Source: Candidatus Fermentithermobacillaceae bacterium
Lineage (GTDB): Bacteria; Bacillota; Sulfobacillia; Fermentithermobacillales; Fermentithermobacillaceae
Direction of reading: 5' to 3'
Length of the DNA: 5,199 bases
NCBI GenBank assembly: GCA_012842105.1
Contig: DUTL01000267.1
Location: 1-5,199 of the forward strand
Shown here: positions 1 through 5,199 of the stretch, piece after piece
Position numbering within the stretch: the first letter of the stretch is position 1
Layout of the letters: every line of letters starts with the position of its first letter
Notes under the pieces: model-generated
Database searches by the model: none
What the model saw: only the letters and a program-made list of their open reading frames with translations
What the model was told of the DNA's origin: nothing
Program-made: the position numbers and the translations under genes

Positions 1-1329
1 CACTGATAATATCCCTGCCTTCTTCCATGGCTCTCTTGGATACTTCAGACGCAGCATCTTGTCCAATGAAAGGTACCAAAGCCGTTACCAGGGTCAGAGC
101 ATTACCCGCGTACCTTTCTAATAGTTGCCTGTTAAATTTCATGCCTTTGACAACCTTCTCAGCCAAAGACTTCATTGCATTTGTTATCATGCCTATGCTT
201 TCAAAAAGCGAATACGCGATTACCGGCTGCATTACGTTAAGTTCGAATTGGCCGGCCGAAGCCGCCAAACTGATTGTCAGATCATTTCCAAACACCCGGA
301 AGCATACCTGGTTAACCAATTCGGGTATTACCGGGTTCACCTTACCCGGCATGATGCTTGAGCCGGCTGCAATGGCAGGAAGCCTTACTTCTGCAAGCCC
401 AACCATGGGGCCGGATGCCATAAGGCGCAAGTCGTTGGCAATCTTCGTCAGCGTAGTTGCTGTAGCTTTCATGAAGCCCGATACCTCTACAAGCACGTCC
501 ACGTTTTGGGTCGCATCTACAAGGTTAGAAGCTCCTGTCATCCCATCTATGCCGCTGCATTTGCGCAGCTCGTCAACAACGGATTCTACATAGACCGGAT
601 CAGCGTTGATGCTGGTACCAACAGCCGTACCGCCCATATTGACCACAGACAAGAGTTCAATAGCCTTATGTCCGCGATCAACATCGCGGCGGATAGCCGA
701 AGCCCAAGCATTGAGTTCTTGTCCTACTGTAATGGGCACTGCATCCTGTAAGTGTGTACGGCCAAGTTTAGGAACATCCATATATTCAAGAGCCTTCTCT
801 TCAAGGGAATCTGCCAGCAATTCCGCTGCGTCAAGATACGGGCCAATCAGCCGGATAGCAGCTATAGTATGGCCGTAGGCACAGCGTCGTTAGTGGATTG
901 GCCATTGTTCACATCGTCCAAGGGATGGATCTCAGCATAATCGCCGGGTTTGTGGCCGAGGATATCCAGTGCGCGGTTAGCTATGACTTCGTTAGCATTC
1001 ATGTTAATGCCTGTTCCTGCTCCGCCTTGAATCGCCTCTCCGATGAACTGGTCGACCCATTTACCGGCTATGATTTCATCGGTTGCCTGAACAATAGCCT
1101 GAGCTTTCCGTGGTTCCAGCGTGCCGGCTTTTCGATTAGCCAATGCAGCTGCTTTCTTGACCATGGCCAGAGCTATGACCAGTTGAGGGTGGATTCGGTA
1201 ACCGCTGGTGGTGTAGTTCTCAGCGGCTCTAACACTGTGGATTCCGTAGTACGCGTTGGCGGGCAAGGTTCTGGTACCTAGTAAGTCCTTTTCCTTCCGA
1301 ACTTTACGCAGTTCCTCTCCCAGTGACAC
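1..1329 (-). pseudogene. aspA: aspartate ammonia-lyase (aspartase), frameshifted and 3'-truncated by the window edge
   Basis: This gene encodes aspartase, the cytosolic enzyme that splits L-aspartate into fumarate and ammonia (class II fumarase/aspartase superfamily). Codons 1-154 read from 1329 down. That frame then stops at TAG 864-862, and the homologous protein resumes in another frame from 865 to 2 (288 codons). Restoring one base between 867 and 866 gives TAIRIAAIRL, as expected for the family. In the rebuilt numbering I see YYGIHSVRAAENY (about 28-40), QGGAGTGINMN (101-111), QSTND (144-148), GRTHLQDAVP (190-199) and the signature GSSIMPGKVNP (323-333), which carries the catalytic serine and substrate-binding lysine known for the family. 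The YYGIHS and GGAGTGINMN segments favour aspartase over fumarase. About 443 of roughly 470 residues are visible. The GTG start is set by the AAAGGA site 9 nt upstream. The lesion could be a true mutation or a sequencing error, because everything else in the gene is intact. Confidence 0.93.
862..870 (-). other. frameshift site in aspA
   Basis: On the coding strand the sequence reads GCC ATA CTA TAG, which ends the upstream frame. Inserting one G after the C at 867 would give GCC ATA CGT ATA GCT, translating as A-I-R-I-A and joining both halves without a gap. The lesion therefore looks like a single-base loss. There is no homopolymer run here and no slippery heptamer with a downstream structure that would suggest programmed frameshifting. 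Confidence 0.85.
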
Positions 1330-1338
1330 ATCCTGTCA

Positions 1339-1346
1339 TCCTTTCT
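1339..1346 (-). promoter_or_regulatory. ribosome binding site of aspA
   Basis: AGAAAGGA on the minus strand lies 9 nt before the GTG at 1329-1327. It decides the start, because the nearby ATG triplets (for example at 1332-1330) are out of the aspartase frame. Confidence 0.7.
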
Positions 1347-1402
1347 GCAATGTTAGCACTTCTTGTAATCTTGGTGCTTATTTGAGTGAATATTGCAAAG
1401 AG

Positions 1403-1432
1403 ACAATATACTACAGTTTTACAATACACTAC
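1403..1432. repeat. pair of 12-bp direct repeats upstream of aspA
   Basis: ACAATATACTAC (1403-1414) and ACAATACACTAC (1421-1432) on the plus strand match at 11 of 12 positions and are 18 bp apart start to start. They lie 74-103 bp upstream of the aspA GTG and overlap the candidate promoter, a position that would suit a regulator binding site. No known regulator motif is recognised. Confidence 0.6.
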
Positions 1433-1449
1433 TTGGAATACAACTTCAA
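1421..1449 (-). promoter_or_regulatory. possible sigma-A-type promoter for aspA
   Basis: On the minus strand TTGAAG (1449-1444) is followed after 17 bp by TATTGT (1426-1421). This is a fair -35 with a weak -10 (4 of 6 to TATAAT). It lies about 90 bp upstream of the aspA start, in the AT-rich part of the gap. The match is modest and the region is AT-rich, so a chance match is possible. The -10 overlaps one copy of a 12-bp direct repeat. Confidence 0.3.
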
Positions 1450-1554
1450 TGTATTCTGTTAACAAGGATACTTTGTGTTACGTTGTATCATGGCCGTTTC
1501 AGTCCAGTGTTTCAAATGGGGTTAGTTAGCCCTGGCTGTGAAGCCGGTTCGACG

Positions 1555-3087
1555 CTACCGACTTCCTGCCACGCTCTTTACCCATTTAGCTATGTCGTTC
1601 ACCACTTCTTCTGAAACATTTGAAGGAACAGCGTATTCAGCGGGAGAGCTCTTCCCGGTGCCGCTGATAAACAAATGGTTCAAATCCGGGTATGTCTTAA
1701 TGACCACATTTGGCTTACCCGGGAGAGCCGCCTTCCAACCCTCAAGATCTACCATGGTAACCTGGTAATCCCGTTCTCCCTGCAAGATGAGGATTGGCAG
1801 GGCCAAACCTTTGGCTATCCCGGCCTGGTCATGAGCAGCAAGGTCATCCCAGTAAGCTTTGGGAGCACCAAAAACCATCTCACCTTCAGCCATCTTCCCT
1901 GATTTAATCCTCTCTACTGCAGCTTTTGCTTCCTGAATCTGCTGTGACTCGGTCTCGTCTACGTGTCCATCAAGGTTGGCTAAATACTCAATCTGCTCAG
2001 GTATTAGATCAACCAGGTTCCTGCTCGTGGCCGCCATCATCACAAGGCCGGCTATACGTGTGTCTGCATCTGCCTCTGTATCGGCCTCCGAACCTGAACC
2101 TGAAGCCCCGTCACCCGCGGCGCCCACACCCGGAACAGTCCCACATGCTTCTGCTATTCTCGGCCCAACGGTGGCGCCCAGGCTGTGCCCAACCACGAAT
2201 ATCCTATCAGGGTCAATTCCTTCTACAGTCTTGAGGAGTCTAACAGCCAGTACAGCATCATCAACAGCCTCTTCCTTAACGGTAATATTCTTGGCTTCCT
2301 CGGTATCAGGGCTAAATTCAACTGCGTGCTCCTTGGTTCGTTTTTCATAGCGAAGCACTGCAATGCCTTTTGAAGCCAATCCCCAGGCCAGGTCCTTAAA
2401 GGGCTTGTTGGGGCCGATGGTTTCATCTCTGTCGTTAGGGCCTGAACCGTGAACCAGAACCACTGCCGGAACCAGTGCGTCACCGGCAATGCCCGCAGGC
2501 ATTGACAAAGTCCCCGGAAGGGCCCATTTTCCTTCGCCAACAACAACTTCTCTTTCATCAAACAGATCCTGGTTTGCGTACTCCGGAGGTTGATACTCAT
2601 TCGACTCAAAAGTCCCAAGCCACATACCGGAAATCTTGCCCTGGTTATCGAAAACCACTTTTATGTCCAAGGAACCCTTTTCAAAAAGGCTGGCCACATA
2701 AACGACCCGGTAGCCGGCCTCCTCTGTGAACCTGGTTCTAGCGGTCTTCTCCCAATTTCCGGCTTGAGATATAGTCGCCGTCCAAATATCCTCAAGTCTT
2801 GAAGCAGGTGCAGCCACGGCCATTTTCTTGTCAAACTCCTTACGTGCATCCTCGTACCTGCCTTGGGCCATGGCGGCAATCATCTCTTTAGCCATACCTT
2901 CCAGTTCCTCTTGAGCCTTCAGCGGCTCATCAGGCTGTTTGGGCTTGCAGGCAGACAACAGTAAGCCAAAGCAAAACGCCACAACCAAAACCAAAGGCAC
3001 AGTGTTAGCGAATGTAAACCTAATATTTTGCGGATTCACAGTAAACACGCCCTTCTGGCATTCCATTCCCCATACGTCTTCGCACAT
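1555..3087 (-). CDS. DUF3887 domain and alpha/beta hydrolase lipoprotein (predicted secreted esterase/acyl hydrolase)
   Basis: This is a 510-residue predicted lipoprotein. A hydrophobic stretch (about 30-46) ends in a lipobox LSAC with Cys47, so the mature protein should be lipid-anchored outside the membrane. Residues about 65-157 resemble DUF3887, often found before hydrolase domains in Firmicutes. Residues about 175-510 form an alpha/beta hydrolase: oxyanion-region HGSGPNDRDE (213-222), nucleophile elbow GHSLG with Ser302, acid Asp440 in QGERD, and His471 in DLNH. The triad is complete, so an active esterase-like enzyme is likely, but the substrate cannot be read from sequence. An acidic Gly/Ser/Ala insert lies at about 316-343. 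The start is uncertain. ATG 3087 has GAGGA only 3 nt away. GTG at 3039 has AGAAGG about 11 nt upstream and would give a more usual signal peptide (494 aa). The frame is intact to TAG at 1557-1555. Confidence 0.88.
   Translation of the reverse strand: MCEDVWGMECQKGVFTVNPQNIRFTFANTVPLVLVVAFCFGLLLSACKPKQPDEPLKAQEELEGMAKEMIAAMAQGRYEDARKEFDKKMAVAAPASRLEDIWTATISQAGNWEKTARTRFTEEAGYRVVYVASLFEKGSLDIKVVFDNQGKISGMWLGTFESNEYQPPEYANQDLFDEREVVVGEGKWALPGTLSMPAGIAGDALVPAVVLVHGSGPNDRDETIGPNKPFKDLAWGLASKGIAVLRYEKRTKEHAVEFSPDTEEAKNITVKEEAVDDAVLAVRLLKTVEGIDPDRIFVVGHSLGATVGPRIAEACGTVPGVGAAGDGASGSGSEADTEADADTRIAGLVMMAATSRNLVDLIPEQIEYLANLDGHVDETESQQIQEAKAAVERIKSGKMAEGEMVFGAPKAYWDDLAAHDQAGIAKGLALPILILQGERDYQVTMVDLEGWKAALPGKPNVVIKTYPDLNHLFISGTGKSSPAEYAVPSNVSEEVVNDIAKWVKSVAGSR
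2065..2100 (-). repeat. short tandem duplications in the hydrolase insert
   Basis: On the coding strand GGTTCA/GGTTCG (2100-2089) is followed by GAGGCCGATACA and GAGGCAGATGCA (2088-2077 and 2076-2065; 10 of 12 identical). They encode Gly-Ser-Gly-Ser and Glu-Ala-Asp-Thr/Glu-Ala-Asp-Ala. This suggests the flexible acidic loop grew by local duplication. Confidence 0.6.
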
Positions 3088-3198
3088 ACATCCTCATTAT
3101 ATATCTTCATTAATTATATCAACGCAATCCTGGCACCTGCCGAAGATAAGGCACATTCACAAAGCATCTCGCGAGCCTGTCGGATATTCCATTACGTA
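3088..3198. other. intergenic region between the GT51 and hydrolase genes
   Basis: This 111-bp gap has no gene. On the minus strand it holds the 8-bp palindrome CTCGCGAG (3175-3168) and a small GGCA-GG-TGCC dyad (3141-3132), then the AT-rich possible promoter. No hairpin followed by a T-run was found, so no terminator is called. Confidence 0.5.
3096..3127 (-). promoter_or_regulatory. possible promoter of the hydrolase gene
   Basis: Two perfect TATAAT hexamers occur on the minus strand at 3118-3113 and 3101-3096, 17 bp apart. Upstream of the second are TTGCGT (3127-3122, 20-bp spacing) and TTGATA (3122-3117, 15-bp spacing), neither ideally spaced. If the second box is the -10, transcription would start near 3089, almost at the first ATG. 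That would favour the GTG start at 3039. Confidence 0.35.
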
Positions 3199-4110
3199 TT
3201 AACAGCAACGCAAGCAACATGGTTCAAATCTGCAAAACATCTTAGGTTGATATGGCGTCCTATTTCTCAAAACAGACACAGGCCTTTCTACAAGTTTCAC
3301 CTTTTCTTTCTTAGCCTCTTCCGCTAATGCCGGGTCGATATCACCCTGCCTTGCCATAAGAGCCAGAACCACAATCCTTCTCTGCTCTGCCAAATCTATA
3401 TTATGATACGGCGAGTAGATCTCAGGGCCCTTAATAATTCCGGCCAGCATAGCTGCTTCAGAAAGCCCCAGTTGGTTTACGGGCTTGCCAAAATAAAATC
3501 TTGATGCCATTTCACATCCATAGGTTCCATGGCCGAAATATATGACATTTAGATACATCTCCAGAATTTCATCTTTGGAGTAACGCATCTCGAGTTTGAT
3601 AGAGTAAATTGCTTCGATAATTTTCCGTTTCAATGTTCTGTCTTGTGTCAAAAATAGGTTCTTAGCCAGCTGCTGAGTAATAGTGCTCCCGCCTTCTACT
3701 ATCTCACCGGCTTTTAGGTTTCTCATGAATGCTCTTCCAATAGAACTAAGTTCAATGCCTCTGTGCTTGTAGAACCGTTTGTCTTCCACTGCCACCACGG
3801 CTTTTTTCAGGGTGTCAGGTATTTCATCAGCTACTACAACCACCTGGTTTTCGTCAAACAATGGGGAATCAGTATTTTGCCCGGTAACAAAGACTTCAAG
3901 AACCTCCGGGATATTAGCCTCGGGCAAGGGTATTACTGCCAAAAACGTGATAAACACACCCGCCAAAACCAGAACCATTGCCAAAACTACCTTTACAACA
4001 GCATTTCCCGAATTTGCCGGCGTAAATTTTGGTTGCATGTGCTGAGGCTGGCAACCAACCTGTACCTCTGAAGAACCGCTCATTTTCTGTGTTCTATGAG
4101 CACTTGCCAC
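3199..4110 (-). CDS. monofunctional peptidoglycan glycosyltransferase (GT51), membrane-anchored
   Basis: This 303-residue enzyme should polymerise lipid II into glycan strands at the outer face of the membrane. The order is a polar cytoplasmic N-terminus (1-36), one membrane helix (about 38-60), then a GT51 domain (about 85-255). Motifs seen are EDKRFYKHRG with catalytic-type Glu109 (109-118), GGSTITQQLAKN (140-151), a Lys/Glu-rich KRKIIEAIYSIKLE (161-174), and YLNVIYFGHGTYG (186-198) followed by AAMLAGIIKGPEIYSP (219-234). Bifunctional class A PBPs run to 600-900 residues with a transpeptidase domain; none is present here or in the 111 bp downstream, so this is MtgA-like in architecture. The last 11 residues, CRFEPCCLRCC, hold five cysteines, which is unusual. 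The GTG start is fixed by AGAAAGGAG 8 nt upstream. The stop is TAA at 3201-3199. Confidence 0.9.
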   Translation of the reverse strand: MASAHRTQKMSGSSEVQVGCQPQHMQPKFTPANSGNAVVKVVLAMVLVLAGVFITFLAVIPLPEANIPEVLEVFVTGQNTDSPLFDENQVVVVADEIPDTLKKAVVAVEDKRFYKHRGIELSSIGRAFMRNLKAGEIVEGGSTITQQLAKNLFLTQDRTLKRKIIEAIYSIKLEMRYSKDEILEMYLNVIYFGHGTYGCEMASRFYFGKPVNQLGLSEAAMLAGIIKGPEIYSPYHNIDLAEQRRIVVLALMARQGDIDPALAEEAKKEKVKLVERPVSVLRNRTPYQPKMFCRFEPCCLRCC

Positions 4111-4118
4111 ATCTATTA

Positions 4119-4127
4119 CTCCTTTCT
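4119..4127 (-). promoter_or_regulatory. ribosome binding site of the GT51 gene
   Basis: AGAAAGGAG on the minus strand sits 8 nt before the GTG at 4110-4108. This near-perfect site selects GTG over the in-frame ATG at codon 10 (4083-4081) and over an out-of-frame ATG that overlaps the GTG. Confidence 0.8.
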
Positions 4128-4133
4128 ACTATT

Positions 4134-4165
4134 GCAACCCGCAGTTGGAACAACTTACGTGTTGC
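4134..4165 (-). promoter_or_regulatory. nested inverted repeat upstream of the GT51 ribosome binding site
   Basis: On the minus strand an outer pair GCAAC (4165-4161)/GTTGC (4138-4134) encloses an inner dyad AGTTG-TTC-CAACT (4155-4143). Folded as RNA it gives two 5-bp stems separated by a 5/4-nt internal loop, ending 6 nt before the ribosome binding site. It could be an operator or a leader hairpin. The stems are short, so chance is not excluded. Confidence 0.4.
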
Positions 4166-4316
4166 TCTAAACCGCAAACCTTCATTCCTTATTAACATTC
4201 GTCAGTTTTGCGATGCCGCTATTCAACCTGTTCTACGACCGGTGCCACAATAGGGAAAGATTGGTAAACCGGTTGAGAGATTGGCTTTGTGCTCAGCATA
4301 ACCGGAAATTCTTACA

Positions 4317-4336
4317 TAAGGCCTTTCTAAGCCTTA
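4317..4336 (-). repeat. inverted repeat downstream of the permease gene (possible transcript-end hairpin)
   Basis: TAAGGC and GCCTTA form a perfect 6-bp stem with an 8-nt loop, extendable by two G-U pairs as minus-strand RNA. It begins about 55 nt after the permease stop. No T-run follows on the minus strand, so it is not a standard intrinsic terminator, though it could still mark or protect the transcript end. Confidence 0.35.
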
Positions 4337-4391
4337 CAATTTCCTTACTTTTTTCAGAACACATACCAGGCTACATATGGAGTACAGCCTA

Positions 4392-5199
4392 TCAGCGCCT
4401 GTCACTCTCCCCGGATACTATAGCATTCATGTATGCCTTTCTTGAAATAAGTAAGTATGTCACCTGAAGCACCAAGAATACTCCAATAGGCGCTGCAACG
4501 TATCGTGCCGTTGAGGCTGGAGACGTTAGCACCACAGGCATAGACTCTATGGCTGCCGGTTCAGACAAAAGAGTTTGTACCAATGCCTTGAAGGCAAACA
4601 GGCTATGGACAATCCCCACTGCGAAAGGAGTGAAGAACAACACACCTGCCTGTCTTGTTACTATAGTTCTTATCTCTCGCCATGATACTCCTAGCCGTCT
4701 CATTGACAAGAACCTGGCCCGGTCTTCTTCAAGGTCTGTAAAGAACCGAAAGTGAAGCATACTGCCTATTCCTAAAGAAAACAGTACTGTAACAAATAAG
4801 GCAAGAAACATGACCAGGCTTCTCGTCTGCCTGGTTTCTTGATATGGTACAACCCGGGACGAAAAATCCAGTATCTCGCAATCAAATTGCTCTGCCTGTT
4901 CGTTGAGTAATGCCCTGATCCGTTTTACTGCATCAAAAGACTCAGTCCAATTACCAATCTCGTAACTTGCAAGTACCAAATTGTCTTTAGGCGCCGCTAG
5001 CTTAAGAAGCCTTTGCATCTCACCCGAATCAACTACAAGAACCCGGGAGTACGGAGAATTCATAATGGGCAGCAGTATTTCCTTATCAACTACAAAACTC
5101 ATTTTGTCTTGTTCTGAGCCTTCACCTCTCCAAGGATACCGGGACTCAAGGCATCCCTGGACTGTAGTGGGAAATTTAGCATTCCATGTCCAGTGATAC
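4392..5199 (-). CDS. FtsX-like (BceB-type) ABC transporter permease, C-terminal part
   Basis: This is the C-terminal part of an integral-membrane ABC permease. The reading frame is open from the window edge: 32 codons precede the ATG at 5102 with no stop, so that ATG is probably internal and the true start lies outside the window. Of 268 visible residues, about 1-125 look like an extracytoplasmic domain. Three membrane helices follow (about 127-147, 186-206, 233-251), separated by a charged loop with FFTDLEEDRARFLSMRRLGV and WREI, then HSLFAFKAL in the second helix. This loop-helix pattern resembles the C-terminal FtsX domain of BceB-type permeases, which act with an ATPase in sensing and removing peptide antibiotics that target lipid II cycle intermediates. 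The ATPase and any two-component system would lie upstream, outside the window. The family call is good, but the substrate is unknown. The stop is TGA at 4394-4392. Confidence 0.8.
   Translation of the reverse strand, partial: YHWTWNAKFPTTVQGCLESRYPWRGEGSEQDKMSFVVDKEILLPIMNSPYSRVLVVDSGEMQRLLKLAAPKDNLVLASYEIGNWTESFDAVKRIRALLNEQAEQFDCEILDFSSRVVPYQETRQTRSLVMFLALFVTVLFSLGIGSMLHFRFFTDLEEDRARFLSMRRLGVSWREIRTIVTRQAGVLFFTPFAVGIVHSLFAFKALVQTLLSEPAAIESMPVVLTSPASTARYVAAPIGVFLVLQVTYLLISRKAYMNAIVSGESDRR

Larger units (their letters stand above)
1330..1554. other. intergenic region between the hydrolase gene and aspA
   Basis: This 225-bp gap contains no convincing gene. The end next to the hydrolase stop has only a small GGCT-TCAC-AGCC hairpin (minus strand, 1545-1534) without a T-run, so no intrinsic terminator can be called. 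The rest is AT-rich. It holds the possible aspA promoter, the 12-bp direct repeat pair, and an inverted repeat ATACAAC/GTTGTAT (1438-1444 and 1482-1488) with GTTAAC near its centre. Confidence 0.6.
4111..4391. other. intergenic region between the permease and GT51 genes
   Basis: This 281-bp gap has no convincing gene. On the minus strand it contains, in transcription order, a TAAGGC/GCCTTA hairpin (4336-4317), a CCGGTT/AACCGG inverted repeat (4305-4269), a 26-codon ORF without a ribosome binding site (4299-4219), and the nested repeat at 4165-4134. No clear -35/-10 pair for the GT51 gene was found. Confidence 0.55.

Noticed and set aside
1..10. Similarity between the window ends (CACTGATA at the left, CAGTGATAC at the right) as terminal repeats
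   Set aside because: The match is short and imperfect, and both ends lie inside coding sequence (aspartase and permease).
27..593. 188-codon plus-strand ORF
   Set aside because: It lies opposite the C-terminal half of aspartase, whose minus-strand frame carries clear family motifs including GSSIMPGKVNP. The plus frame resembles nothing known and has no ribosome binding site that I can see.
898..1281. 127-codon plus-strand ORF
   Set aside because: It is antisense to the N-terminal part of aspartase and is best explained as a shadow of that coding frame.
1534..1545. GGCT-TCAC-AGCC hairpin after the hydrolase stop as a terminator
   Set aside because: The stem is only 4 bp and no T-run follows on the minus strand.
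1976..2350. 124-codon plus-strand ORF rich in Ser, Ala and Pro
   Set aside because: It is antisense to the hydrolase gene. Its composition mirrors the acidic Gly/Ser/Ala insert on the other strand.
2223..2618. 131-codon minus-strand ORF in a second frame
   Set aside because: It overlaps the hydrolase domain in another frame. The hydrolase frame is continuous with intact motifs on both sides, so no frameshift is needed.
3168..3175. CTCGCGAG palindrome as part of a terminator for the GT51 gene
   Set aside because: There is no loop and no T-run. An 8-bp palindrome alone is easily due to chance.
4219..4299. 26-codon minus-strand ORF in the permease-GT51 gap
   Set aside because: It has ATG and TAG and a plausible amino acid mix, but no ribosome binding site and no recognisable similarity. 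Chance is likely.
4392..5102. Complete 236-residue permease starting at ATG 5102
   Set aside because: The frame stays open for 32 more codons to the window edge, and the protein would begin mid-domain. It is a partial gene.

Overview
The window holds four genes, all on the minus strand, so transcription runs from high to low coordinates. It looks like ordinary chromosome from a Gram-positive Clostridia-type Firmicute. The grounds are strong AAAGGAG/AAAGGA ribosome binding sites with GTG starts, a classical lipobox, a Bce-type FtsX permease, a DUF3887-alpha/beta-hydrolase lipoprotein and a stand-alone GT51 transglycosylase. This lineage guess is an inference from gene content and signals; no database search was made.

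Layout in transcription order. (1) 5199-4392: the C-terminal 268 codons of a BceB/FtsX-type ABC transporter permease, cut by the right window edge. (2) 4391-4111: a 281-bp gap with no convincing gene but several inverted repeats, including a two-part hairpin just upstream of the next gene's ribosome binding site. (3) 4110-3199: a membrane-anchored peptidoglycan glycosyltransferase (GT51) with no transpeptidase domain and a cysteine-rich C-terminus. (4) 3198-3088: a short AT-rich gap with two TATAAT boxes. (5) 3087-1555: a lipoprotein with a DUF3887 domain and a complete Ser-Asp-His alpha/beta hydrolase domain, carrying an acidic low-complexity insert. (6) 1554-1330: a 225-bp gap with a possible promoter, a pair of 12-bp direct repeats and a 7-bp inverted repeat. 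(7) 1329-1: aspartate ammonia-lyase, broken by a one-base frameshift near 866/867 and cut by the left window edge.

How they fit together: the permease and the glycosyltransferase both concern the cell envelope and lipid II, and the hydrolase is predicted to sit on the outer face of the membrane. Aspartase is central nitrogen and carbon metabolism (aspartate to fumarate plus ammonia) and appears to have its own promoter. The gaps of 281, 111 and 225 bp argue against one tight operon. I see no rRNA, tRNA, CRISPR array, insertion sequence or phage gene, and no convincing intrinsic terminator. I did not find a clear new system. The points most worth checking are the aspartase frameshift, the Cys-rich tail of the glycosyltransferase and the repeats in the two larger gaps.
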